DNA of 64,000 bases. Source: Procambarus clarkii. Lineage: Eukaryota; Arthropoda; Malacostraca; Decapoda; Cambaridae. Position numbers and translations under genes: made by a program. This document shows, one piece after another, positions 44,581 to 53,900 of this stretch (the stretch's first letter is position 1; every line of letters begins with the position of its first letter). The notes beneath the pieces were generated by a model, which did no database searches, was not told the DNA's origin, and saw only the letters and a list, made by a program, of their open reading frames with translations. Where the stretch lies: positions 64,983,368-65,047,367 of the forward strand of contig NC_091150.1 of NCBI RefSeq assembly GCF_040958095.1, read 5' to 3'.

Positions 44581-46767
44581 GATTCCCTGAGGAGGAGATT
44601 TCAGCAAATTCAACTTCAATAATAAACAGATAAACTGGGAGCAAATAATCCAGGACTTCACAGAAATAAACTGGGAAGAATAGCTAGAAAATGCAAACCT
44701 GAACCAGTGCCTGGAAAAAATAAGCTCAGTAGCACTAGAAATATGTTCAAACCGCATACCCCTAAGAAAAATGAGGAGATGCAGATTGGAACGGGAACGT
44801 CGTTCCTTATATAGGCGAAGAAAATGAACCGGAGAACAACTTGAGAGTCGCACCCTATCTCAAGAACGGCGAAGAAGGTTAGGTAGAGAAATAGAAACAA
44901 TTGAACGCAAGCTACAAGAATCATACAAAACCCAGGAGAGGCAAAGAGAGCACACGGCCATCAGTGAAATAGAGAGAAATCGGAAATATTTTTTCTCCCA
45001 TGCAAAATCAAGATCAAAAACCACATCTAGTATCAGGCCCCTGCGAAAGGGAGATGGAACTTTCACCGATGACAACAAAGAAATGAGCGAGCTACTGAGG
45101 AAGCAGTACGACTCTGTTTTCAGCGAGCCATTAAGCACACTAAAGATTGATAGCCCCAATGAATTTTTCGTGGATATGATACCAACATCAAATCATATAT
45201 CAGACGTCACCCTATCCCCACTGGATTTTGAAGAAGCCATAAACAGTATGCCTATGCACTCTACACCAGGCCTGAATTCTTGGAACTTCATATTAATCAA
45301 GAACTGTAAAAAACACTATCGCAGGCCCTCCACATTCTGTGGAGACAAAGCCTAGATACTGGCGTTATCCCTGATATACTAAAATCAGCAGAGATAGCAC
45401 CACTTCATAAAGGAGGAAATAAAGCAGAGGCAAAAAATTACAGACCGATAGCACTAACATCGCACATTATAAAAGTTTTTGAGAGAGTGCTAAGAAGTAA
45501 GATCACAAAATACATGGAATCACAGCATCTCCATAACCCCGGACAACATGGTTTCAGAACAGGGCGCTCTTGCCTGTCACAGTTGCTGGACCACTATGAT
45601 ATGGCATTAGATGCTATGGAAGACAAACAAAACGCTGATGAAATTTACACAGATTTCGCAAAAGCTTTTGATAAATGTGACCATGGTGTTATTGCACATA
45701 AAATGCGTTCAAAAGGAATTACCGGAAAAATAGGCAGATGGATCTACAATTTCCTGACCAACAGAACCCAATGTGTAATAGTCAACAAAATAAAATCCAG
45801 CCCATCAACCGTGAAGAGCTCAGTCCCCCAGGGTACTGTGCTTGCTCCAGTACTTTTTCTCCTCATATCGGACATAGACAAGAACACAACCTATAGCACT
45901 GTATCATCCTTTGCAGATGACACTAGGATCTTCATGAGAGTAGGCAACATAGACGACACGGCAAACCTCCAGTCAGATGTAGATCAGGTCTTTCAATGGG
46001 CTACAGAAAATAATATGGTGTTTAACGAAGATAAGTTCCAGCTCATGCGCTATGGAAAAAATGAAAATATAAAAACGGAAACCACGTACAAAACTCAGTC
46101 AAATCATAACATAGAACGAAAAGGCATTGTAAAGGATCTGGGTGTACTCATGTCGGAAGACCTTACCTTTAAAGAACACAATAAAGTAGCCGTCAAAACT
46201 GCAAGAAAAATGACAGGTTGGATAACAAGAACTTTTCACACTAGAGATGCTATACCGATGATGACACTTTTCAAAATGCTTGTGCTCTCTAGAGTGGAGT
46301 ACTGCTGCACAATGACAGCCCCTTTCAAAGCTGGAGAAATTGCTGACCTGGAGAGCGTGCAGAGATCCTTTACTGCTAGAATCCACTCGGTAAAACTTCT
46401 AAACTATTGGGACCGACTAAAGAGTCTAAATCTGTACTCCCTTGAGCGCAGGCGGGAGAGATACATAATAATTTACACATGGAAAATATTAGAGGGGCTG
46501 GTCCCAAACCTGCACACAGAAATAACATCACATGAGACCAGAAGACATGGTAGGATGTGCAGAATACCCCCGTTGAAGAGCAGAGGTGCAACAGGTACTC
46601 TGAGAGAGAACTCTATCAACATCAGAGGCCCGAAACTGTTCAACTCGCTTCCGCTACACATAAGGGGCATAACTTGCAATCCCCTCACAGTGTTCAAGAG
46701 AGAACTGGATAAGCACCTCCAAAGGATACCTGATCAACCAGGCTGTGACTCATACGTCAGGCTGTGA
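44581..46767 (+). pseudogene. LINE reverse transcriptase
   Basis: The intact part (45487-46767, 426 codons) begins at the QHGFRTGRSCLSQLLDH block. It contains YTDFAKAFDKCDHGVI, SSVPQGTVLAPVLFLLISDI and catalytic F-A-D-D at 45910-45921, then the thumb and C-terminal region ending DQPGCDSYVRL. The upstream part (44581-45486) has several stops (44588, 44683, 44825, 45352) and a frame change between KNCKKHYRR and the following KSAEIAPLHKGGNK segment. It includes a basic helical linker with ERRSLYRRRK. The product would copy element RNA at the nicked target. Confidence 0.9.
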
Positions 46768-46881
46768 GCAGCCGCGTCCAACAGCCTGGTTGATCAGTCC
46801 AGCAACCAGGAGGCCTGGTCGACGACCGGGCCGCGGGGACGCTAAACCCCGGAAGCACCTCAAGGTAACCTCAAGGTAAGG
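46768..46881 (+). repeat. 3' end of the LINE with short direct repeats
   Basis: A GC-rich 3' region (GGCCTGGTCGACGACCGGGCC, which contains a GGTCGACGACC-like dyad) ends in ACCTCAAGGTAACCTCAAGGTAAGGTA. That is a tandem octamer-like tail of the kind that terminates CR1/L2-group elements instead of poly(A). Array-free DIRS sequence follows at 46882. Confidence 0.75.
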
Positions 46882-47800
46882 TACCTCCTGCGTGACCCGG
46901 GTTATGCCTCTATTAAAGATCCATCTTTCTTCAGTTTTGGGTCTTCGTCTCCATACTGGGTTCATTATGAAGTTCCGGAGTTGTCCTGGCTAACGGACTG
47001 CCCTATGTTTTCGCTGGATGCTTGGGACATCTTCTGTCGTACCTGTACACTTGAGTGGCGTGAGGTGTTGACTGTGTTCCAGGTTTACCTGCGGGTGATT
47101 TTGCACACCTTAATGAGTGCCTTTTCGCTCCGGCTCTTCTGCGGGATGTTGGCGTGGTCTTTAGCTTCATGTGCAAGTCCCCTTGCACATGAAGACTTGC
47201 GCACACGGGTCTCAATGGTTTCGGTCCTTCGTTCCTTTTCCTTCCTTGAGCTGTCTTCGGATTGCCTTATGGAGGATGTAGAGGTGCTTGGGGCCTTTCT
47301 GGGTCTAGCGCCTTTGCCTCACTGCTCGTGCATCGTTTGCACTTTTGAGGCTGTTTGCGCTGATCCTGCGTGATGCGCTGTTGTGGTTTCTCGCTGCACG
47401 CCTCACGTGTCGGCAGGTGGTGCTCGCTTCCTCCTTGGAATCTGCTTGGGCCCTGGCTCTTAGATTGTCTTTGCCCTTCTGTCCGTTGTTGTTTGCTGCT
47501 TCTGCAGTCGAACAGTATATGCAGGCGGCCTCTTCCAGCTGCCGCCCGATGTCCGATCTGTTGGTTCTCCGGCGGTCGAGGGTGGGTTCCTTCTGGAAGG
47601 GTCATGCAGGGCCTGCGGTTCCGCCCATCGAGGTGGGCCACAGGTGGCACTTTGAGAACCGGAGCACCCTTTGGTCCCGTCTGTGTGTGGTCGGTGCACA
47701 GAGCGAGCACTGTGCACAGGCCCAGTTCTCGTAAGGGGCACCGGCCCTTTCGCAATTCGCCCTATTGACGGTGCGATGGGGGGGCGGGAGGCTTGCTCTG
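46882..47800 (+). pseudogene. DIRS gag-like protein, C-terminal part
   Basis: The frame at 46882 reads YLLRDPGYASIKDPSFFSFG, continues with SSSPYWVHYEVPELSWLTD, and goes on through 47373. It continues SVKIVT at 42185, before the LINE. Later parts (47345-47800) are open only in pieces, with several frame changes. DIRS elements carry a Gag-like first protein at this position. The assignment rests on position and on frame continuity rather than a conserved motif. Confidence 0.6.
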
Positions 47801-47949
47801 TTCGCTCATGCCTAGTCCCACAATTTGTGGGCTTTTTGGGTCGTTTCTCGCAGCCTTTGGTGGCATTGGGTGGCTCCTCCTCCTTTGGGGGGGGGGGCTC
47901 GAGGCTGATAAGGCAGGCTTCTTTTCATGTGCTCTGTCAGGTCGTCTTG

Positions 47950-49560
47950 GAGTGGGTGCACTTGGGCGTGGTCGAAACGTCGTTGTCCCTCAGGTGGGCT
48001 TCCCGCTAGTTTCCAATTCCGAAACAGGACTGTGCGGACCTGCGGTTCATTTTGAACTTGTCCCGTGTGAACCCCTGGGCTTTTTGCCCCTCCTTTCAGA
48101 GGACCACTCTGTCCCAGGTCCGGCTTCTGTTGGAGCTGGGTACTTGAATGGTGTCCCTGGAGCTCAAGGACGCATATTGGCATGTCCTGATTCATCCCGG
48201 GTTCAGGGACCAGGCTCGGTTTTGTTATGGGGTATCAGAGTTACAGCTTTCATTGTCTCCTGTCCAGGATGAACCTGGCACCTCGCGTGTTCACACGTCT
48301 TACCCGGGTCGTGGTGGCCCATCTGCGTCTGTTAGGTGTTCGGGTATTAGCTTACCTCGATGACTGACTGGTTTGGGCTTCCAGTCGGTCCGTGTGTCTT
48401 CTTGCGAGGGGTTTAGTGCTTTCCCAGCTAGCGGAGTTCGGGTTCCTGGTGAACTGGCGGAAGTCGCATTTGGTTCCTTCCCAGGTTCGGACTTGGCTGG
48501 GCCTTGTGTGGGACTCTCGTACCGCTTCCTTGTCTCTTCCTCTGGAGTCTTTCATTTGGCTGCTGTCCTGCATGCGCTTCTTTCTGGGGGCTCCTGGGTC
48601 ACCTGGGCTCAAGGGTCTGTGCGGGAGCCTGAACATTGTGATGATGGTCTACCCGCCGGGTCGGGTTTGGCTTCATCATCTGTTCTGGTTCCTTCGGGAA
48701 CATTCCCTCTGCCTCTCTCGCGATCACTGGGTTCGACTCTCCGGGGACCTTACGTCGGCTGCTGCGTCGCCCTCTTCCTCTTCGGGTTTTACAGGGTTCA
48801 GTGCCTTGGCGCCTACCCGAACCCTCGCTCGATACGTTCATGAACGCGTTGTCTCTGGGCTGGGGCTTTGTGACCTGTGCTCACCAGGCCGGCCAAGGGC
48901 TGTGGGGTCCGTCCTTCCGTCGGGCCTACAGCACAGTGTGGGAGTTTGCGGTGGTGGGGTCCGTCCTTCTGTTTGGCCCACAGTACAGTGCGGGAGTTCG
49001 CGACAGTGGGGTCTGTTTTTTCATCGGGCCCACAGCACGGTACGTAGTTCACGGCTGTGTGGTTTGTGCTTCGGAGGGTTTGGGTCACCCGTGGGTCAAC
49101 GATCAGGCTCTATTCAGACTGCTGTCGGTGCTTCGTTGCCTGAACCAAGGGGGGTTCGATGCGGTCTTTGGCACTTTGGGCTTCAGGTGACTTGCCTGCT
49201 GAGTTCTCGGGGTTTGTCTTTTTCTGCGGTTCACGTCCGGGGGGGTGGGCCAACATCCTGGCGGACGTCCTGTCCCTGTTCGTTTCCCTGTCCACAGAAT
49301 GGACAGTCGATGCCGACTTACTCAGTTGGTTATGCCAGGCGTTTGGCCAGACCTCTTCACGTCAGCACGGTCGAGGCATCTTCCGGTATATGTGGCGCTT
49401 TTCCCCGACCGCGAGGCTTTCGGGATCGATGCCTTTCGGCAGGACTGGTTGAGGTGGGGTTTCCTGTACCTCTTTCCCTGGTTCAGCTGATGCTCCAGGT
49501 CCTGGCTCGCTTGGAGACTTACCCAGGGCGAGTAGTCCTGTCGGCCCCGTGATGGCCGGC
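47950..49560 (+). pseudogene. DIRS reverse transcriptase and RNase H
   Basis: LELKDAYWHVLIHPGFRD (about 48160) and GVRVLAYLDD (Y-L-D-D at 48353-48364) are DIRS-family polymerase blocks. The codon after YLDD is TGA (48365-48367) where the following LVWAS indicates a Trp. RNase H and its tail follow in shifting frames: FFHRAHSTVRSS (about 49018), a WANILADVLS segment (about 49250), STEWTVDADLLSWLCQAFGQ (about 49295), then LPVYVALFPDREAFGIDAFR and WLRWGFLYLFPWF. An 11-G run (47887-47897) and at least four frame changes show decay or homopolymer error. Confidence 0.85.
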
Positions 49561-49799
49561 CCAGCTATGGTTTGAAGCGCTGCTTGCCCAGTGTCCTAAC
49601 CCAGAGGTTTTTCCGCAGCTCCGCCTCTTTGAGAAACTCGCCCCAGTCCGTTATGAGACTGGTTCGTTCTTCTCTTTGAGTCTTTGCGTTTGGCATTTTT
49701 TACTCGAGTTTATCACCATTTGTATGGTGATCAGGTGGCTTCATTGTTGGTATCCCACTGACGGGCTTCGTCTCGGCGGCAGTATGAAGTTTCCTGATG

Positions 49800-50650
49800 G
49801 TCCTTCGGTTTCTTTTTGACTCTTCGTCGTCGTACTTCACTTTCGGTTAGGGTGGTGTTTTCCTTTCTCTCGTGGTTGTTCCTGGACAGTCATCTTATGC
49901 CGAATACTGTCACTTCGTATCGTGCGGCACTGGCAGAGCCGCTTCAGCTGTCTTTTGGTATAGCTGTTACTTCTGCAATGTTTTGTGAGTTGTCTCGTGC
50001 GTTGTTTTATCTCCGGCCCGCTCATGTACCGCCTGAGCCATCCTGGTCTTTATAGAGTGCTCGCCTACCTCTCTTCTCCTCGGTTTGTTGTGGCCCCTTC
50101 AGTTCAGGATTGTTTTTCAAAGGCTCTTTTCCTGTTGGCATTGGCCTCTGAGGGTTGGGTTGGGGAGCTTCATACTCTCCTCCGGCACAAGGGTTTCTGC
50201 TCTCTCAGTCATGGAGATAGGTTTGTTTGTTTGCAGCCTTCTCCTTCTTTTCTGGGGAAGAATGAGACAGCTGCTCTCTGGAGGGGTCCTTGGGTTGTTG
50301 ATGCTTGGTTGGTCTGACTGGGGGTGCATCATGTGTTGTGTCCGGTTGCAGCCCTCTGCCGTTATTTGCCCACCACGGCTTCTGTGTCCAGCGACGTGCT
50401 TTGGGTTAATCCAGGTTCCCTTCTTTCCTGTTTACGGGTCGTCCGTAGGGTTATTAAGGCTAGCCAGCCTGTGGTCTATCCCCATCCGCATGGCGTTTGT
50501 AAGTTCACTGCTCTTACTGCTGTCTTTTGGAATATGTCCTGGGCTGATATTCAGGCATGGGGTTTTTGGCGGTCGAACAGGGTCCTGGCTGCATGCTACC
50601 TCGTTAACGTTCCTGGGTCTTGTTGGGTCTGTGTCGCTTTCGGTTAGTGG
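49800..50650 (+). pseudogene. DIRS tyrosine recombinase, catalytic residues altered
   Basis: Segments resemble the DIRS YR family: LMPNTVTSYRAALAEPL (about 49893, core-binding-like helix), LLALASEGWVGELHTLLRH (about 50131), VLCPVAALCRYL (about 50329), and PHPHGVCKFTALTAVFWNMS plus WADIQAWGFWRSNRVLAACY (from about 50480). Tyrosine recombinases need R...HxxR...Y. Here the first Arg position is Trp (GWVGEL) and the HxxR motif is HGVC. The terminal Tyr (ACYLVNV) is present. Both losses fit C-to-T change at CpG. A TGA near 50317 splits the frame. Confidence 0.8.
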
Positions 50651-50732
50651 CTGCAGCCCGTCTCGACTTCGAGTTGAGGTTTGGAACACGGACCACCTCC
50701 CGGGTCCTCTTCTTATCTTAGTCTTTGATGAA

Positions 50733-51265
50733 GTAGCTCTGGGGAGCCATAAGGGCTTCACCCAGAAAACCAGCGTTGAATGTAATGAAACTCCGTTTTC
50801 TGGGTGAATCCCCGAGGCTGTCCGGCAACCCTCCCTCCCTCCAGTCGGCGGTTTTCGCGTCTTTTGATATCCAGCCTTGGAACTGAGGTGTGGATCGCCG
50901 GTGCGGAAGTCTTGGGACCCCCCCTTTTCCCCCTCCCGGGGAGGGGAGAACTGTGCAGACATGAGGGGCAGTTTGTGTGACGTCATGCTCATTTGCTCGT
51001 TTTCAATTGAGGGAGTTCTGTCCACTTGCTCTATTATTTTCATTGGTTTCTCCAGAATAGCGGTTTGTTTTGAGGCACTTACCTTTCTGAGTGCCTGTCC
51101 AGGTTGATGGCAGATATAGAATGCTCCAAAATCACATATGCATTTCTATGCGCAATAGGACATTGGAGTATTTCTATAGCCTGGATATCTCAGCCTGGAT
51201 AGCTCCGGGGAGGCTCCAAGACTCGCCCAGAAAATGGTGTTTCATTACATTGATTACTGGTTTTT
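50733..51265 (+). repeat. DIRS terminal repeat with internal inverted arms (3' end)
   Basis: The left part carries AGCTCTGGGGAGCC, CACCCAGAAAACCAG, GAATGTAATGAAAC and TTTTCTGGGTGA (about 50738-50808). The right part (about 51198-51265) carries the reverse complement of the same motifs (TAGCTCCGGGGAGGCTCC, CGCCCAGAAAATGG, TTTCATTACATTG). The middle is shared with 55500-55760 and, inverted, with 62041-62270. This supports terminal inverted repeats at DIRS ends. CACCCAGAAAA and TTTTCTGGGTG also form a local hairpin. Confidence 0.8.
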
Positions 51266-51555
51266 AAGAAAACTCTACTGTATATGTTACTGATTATTAT
51301 AAAATTTGTATTATAGTCCATATTGATCAAAATTACTCATGCAAGTGCTCGTTTGATAACTTGGATCAAGCAACTTGTTTCTTGAATTACCTTTGCTACT
51401 GTTTGTTCCTTCTATAATTTTTCTTGCTCTGTATATTTAACATTTACTAACTGACATTTGCCTGTAGCAGTTAGTAAATGCAATTTTTATTTTATTTACT
51501 GATAAGAATTGTCATTTTTATTCTTCAGAATACAAGAAATTTATTTTCTCTGCAG
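51266..51555. other. AT-rich intron sequence
   Basis: About 290 bp of AT-rich unique-looking sequence between the DIRS terminus and the exon. It ends in a pyrimidine-rich tract and acceptor TTATTTTCTCTGCAG (51541-51555). I see no repeat family or gene in it. Confidence 0.65.
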
Positions 51556-51715
51556 ATACATTTGACAGTGTGGGTCGATATCTAGATCAAGCAGAAACGC
51601 CAATGTTCCAGGCAGACGAGGCTAAAATGTGCCTAATCGGTCTTGCAAGAGATATTCGTGGATTAGCTTCTTCATTTAGTTCAAAGCCATCCTACATGAT
51701 GCTGTTTGACTGGTT
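51556..51715 (+). CDS. XPO7: Internal exon of an exportin-7 (RanBP16/RanBP17)-like gene
   Basis: The 160-nt exon has acceptor TTTTCTCTGCAG just before it and a GT donor (GTATCC) after it, entering and leaving with two bases of a split codon. It encodes TFDSVGRYLDQAETPMFQAD, then EAKMCLIGLARDIRGLASSF, then SSKPSYMMLFDW. The core E-A-K-x4-G-L-x-R-D-[IL]-R-G, followed by F-x-[AS]-K-x-S-[FY]-M-M-L-F-[DE]-W, is characteristic of exportin-7 and RanBP17, importin-beta-family nuclear export receptors built of HEAT repeats that act with RanGTP. The next residues (Tyr-Pro in the family) also appear if the frame is read past the donor, so the exon end is slightly uncertain. No other exon was seen in the window, so the flanking introns are large. 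RanBP17 is the main alternative name. Confidence 0.85.
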
Positions 51716-52320
51716 GTATCCTTTAAAAAAGTCAACAACAAGAAGTTTATTATATAACCCCAGTAGGGAGACACTTTATAACGTAGTTGTGTTTATTTAC
51801 TTTATACTTTCTATTGAATTTGAGTCGTATCTTTCCCTGGTAGGTTTTAGAACCCGTTCAAATTGTTGGTAGGAAGAGTTGCCTCTTCACTGTTGACACC
51901 CAATAAGTATTAATGCACTTATTTAAAATGCAACTACAGGGATCCTTTGTTGACTAGGTAAGGTGCAATTCATTGAGGTAGTTTAGAGATACAAATTGAG
52001 TATTTCAGAATTGTTTAGCCCTGCGGTCACCATGTGTGGATCGCCTTGGGTAATGTGTTCATCATCTTATGATGATTTACCTTTTGCATCAATAGCTTCA
52101 ACAGCTTACTGGTGTTTCCCAACAGACTTGGAATTATTTAGTAGGGCACATTTTGTCTTCTGGTCCCCAATCTTACAGATGCAGCACTTTCCTGGGTTAA
52201 CTTTAATTTCGATATTCTTTTTACTTTTGCATTCAGATAACTTGCTTTTCAATATATTTCATATTTCATATGGTCTATAAACAAAAAATATTTTGTTTTG
52301 GTCTTGACTCCTATCACATT
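51716..52320. other. Intron sequence, unique-looking
   Basis: About 600 bp of AT-rich sequence between the exon donor and the tail of the minus-strand LINE. I found no further exon, repeat or RNA gene. The frame that continues past the donor to 51872 loses all similarity to the exportin family after the exon. Confidence 0.6.
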
Positions 52321-52380
52321 ATTATTATTTTATTTTATTTTATTTTATTTTATTTTATTTTATTTTATTTTATTTATTTA
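52321..52380. repeat. (TTTTA)n microsatellite, tail of the minus-strand LINE
   Basis: Ten or so TTTTA pentamers, i.e. (TAAAA)n on the minus strand. They lie exactly at the end of the LINE 3' region, as expected for a simple-repeat LINE tail. Confidence 0.92.
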
Positions 52381-52699
52381 TATACAAGAAGGTACATTGG
52401 GTTTGTGAGAATACATAGCATAGTACAGTATTTACACTCTTGTAAAGCCACTAGTACGCGCAGCGTTTCAAGCAGGTCCTTAATCTAACAGATAATTTTA
52501 AGTAGGTAAATTCTAGCAGAATTAATAAAATGATAACAAATACATTGAAAGAAAAAAAATGAGATGAGAGAGATTAGTAAGTATATTAAAAGCACATTGG
52601 TATATTAAAGCTCTGATTGATTACATTGACAGCTTGATTGGTAATTTAAACAAGATTAATAGACACCATACAGCAGATTGACAGCACATATAAGAAGAC
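52381..52699 (-). mobile_element. 3' untranslated piece of the minus-strand LINE
   Basis: Non-coding AT-rich sequence, read on the minus strand, that leads into the (TAAAA)n tail. It contains GGACCTGCTTGAAACGCTGC and GCGTACTAGTGGC. It ends where the plus-strand CR1-like ORF1 fragment begins. Confidence 0.6.
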
Positions 52700-52720
52700 A
52701 GCAATGATCACAATGAAAAC

Positions 52721-53119
52721 ATGAAAGATATTATGACGGGAAATGGGAACAAACCCATTATTTGTATTAGTGCAGGGGGTAATGATGTTGGGCGAGTTAG
52801 GAGTGAGGAACTAATACAGAGATTCTGGACAGCCATTGAATTAGTTAGGAACAAGGGAGGAATCCCGATCATATGTGGCATTCTTCCAAGAAAGGGAGTG
52901 GGAAATGAATGGATGTCGAGGGAACTTGGTGTCAATTGCCGGCTGGAAAGATATTGCAAATCTAATGCAATATCTTTCATAGACAACTGGGGACACTTCT
53001 ATGGAAGAAATGAAATGTATGGTTGGGATGGGGTGCATCTATCGAGGGCTGGGGTTGTTGCTGTTGCAAACTCGTTGGAACCAGTGGTTAGAGGCGTTTG
53101 TTTGGGTTTAAACTGTTAG
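52721..53119 (+). pseudogene. CR1-like ORF1 fragment: SGNH/GDSL-type esterase domain
   Basis: About 133 codons: ICISAGGNDVGRVRSEELIQ holds the G-x-N block (G-G-N-D at 52775-52786), GIPIICGILPRKG follows, and YGWDGVHLSRAGVVAVANSL holds the Asp and His of the D-x-x-H block (D 53027-53029, H 53036-53038). The N-terminal GDS serine block is missing, so the piece is 5'-truncated. SGNH esterases are known in ORF1 of CR1-group LINEs. The reading ends at 53119 just before the endonuclease. Confidence 0.83.
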
Positions 53120-53199
53120 TAGATAGTGGTATGGGAATTGATTTGGAGGAAGGAGGTAATAAAAGTATGTGTTTGAGGGAGAAAGGAATTGGCAAAATG

Positions 53200-53900
53200 A
53201 TCAGGGAAATTGAAAGACCTCAAAATAACAATTCACTTATGGTATATTACACTAACAGTAGAAGTCTAAGAAATAAAATAAACGATTTAAATGCTCTTGT
53301 CTGCACAGAAAAAATAGATATTATCGCTCTAACCGAAACGTGGATGAATGTAGAAAATAGAGAACTATTAGCTGAATATTAAATAAATGGATTTTAACTA
53401 TTTCACACAGATAGATATATTAGACGAGGAGGGGGAGTAGCCATATATGTTAGGGACAATTTGAAATGTAGTCTCAAAGAGGGAATCAAAACTGAGCCAC
53501 ACACAGAAACTATTTGGATAGAATTAAACGGAAAAGCAAATAATAGTATAATAGGAGTTATATATAGGCCACCAAATTTAGACAGAATTGAAGCAAAGCA
53601 TCTATGGGATGAAATATCTAGAGCATCTAGATCTAACAGTATTTATGTCATGGGAGACTTTAATTTTAGTGCAATAAACTGGTTGAACAAAACAGGGAAT
53701 AATGAAGCAGAAGATTTTCTAGAATTAATTGACGATTGCTTTCTTACGCAACACATAAAGGAACAAACGTGGGAAAATAATATTTTAGATTTACTGTTAA
53801 CTAACAGGGAAACACAAATTAAGGGCATCGAAATAGGGAGTGAGCTAGGGAACAGTGATCATAAAGAAATCAGATTTAGCATAGAATGGAATAGATCTGT
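53200..53900 (+). pseudogene. CR1-like LINE endonuclease
   Basis: The EEP-fold motifs are VYYTNSRSLRNKINDLNALV (about 53242), IDIIALTETWMN (about 53317), GGGVAIYVRDN (about 53432), GVIYRPPN, VMGDFNFSAINW (about 53647) and GNSDHKEIRFS (about 53849). TAA at 53380 and another stop soon after interrupt it. It continues without a break into the polymerase from 53461. Confidence 0.86.

Larger units (their letters stand above)
42186..46881 (+). mobile_element. LINE (non-LTR retrotransposon) with PHD-like and CCCH fingers
   Basis: A 4.7-kb near-full-length LINE: AT-rich 5' region (42186-42802, with ATAATATTATAAATAT tracts), finger-rich ORF1 region, apurinic-type endonuclease, reverse transcriptase, and a short GC-rich 3' region (46768-46881) ending in direct repeats of ACCTCAAGGTA. 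The insertion interrupts the DIRS gag-like frame. A second, internally deleted copy is at 60609-62040 and confirms the 5' region and the PHD-CCCH order. Clade was not assigned; the polymerase looks like the Jockey/CR1/L2 group. It has several stops and frameshifts. Confidence 0.88.
46882..51265 (+). mobile_element. DIRS-type retrotransposon, main part
   Basis: GC-rich element with gag-like protein (46882 to about 47800), reverse transcriptase and RNase H (about 47950-49500), tyrosine recombinase (about 49800-50650) and a terminal inverted-repeat region (50733-51265). This is the DIRS arrangement: RT-RH plus a tyrosine recombinase instead of a DDE integrase and no LTR. Frames are broken throughout. 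Together with 41865-42185 it forms one copy split by a LINE. Its 3' end abuts the intron upstream of the exportin-7-like exon. Confidence 0.87.

Noticed and set aside
47003..50332. Many minus-strand frames in the DIRS region
   Set aside because: GC-rich antisense shadows; the DIRS motifs are all on the plus strand.
51716..51872. Extension of the exportin-7-like frame past 51715
   Set aside because: Similarity ends at the GT donor and the extension is AT-rich and low in conservation; it is intron read-through.
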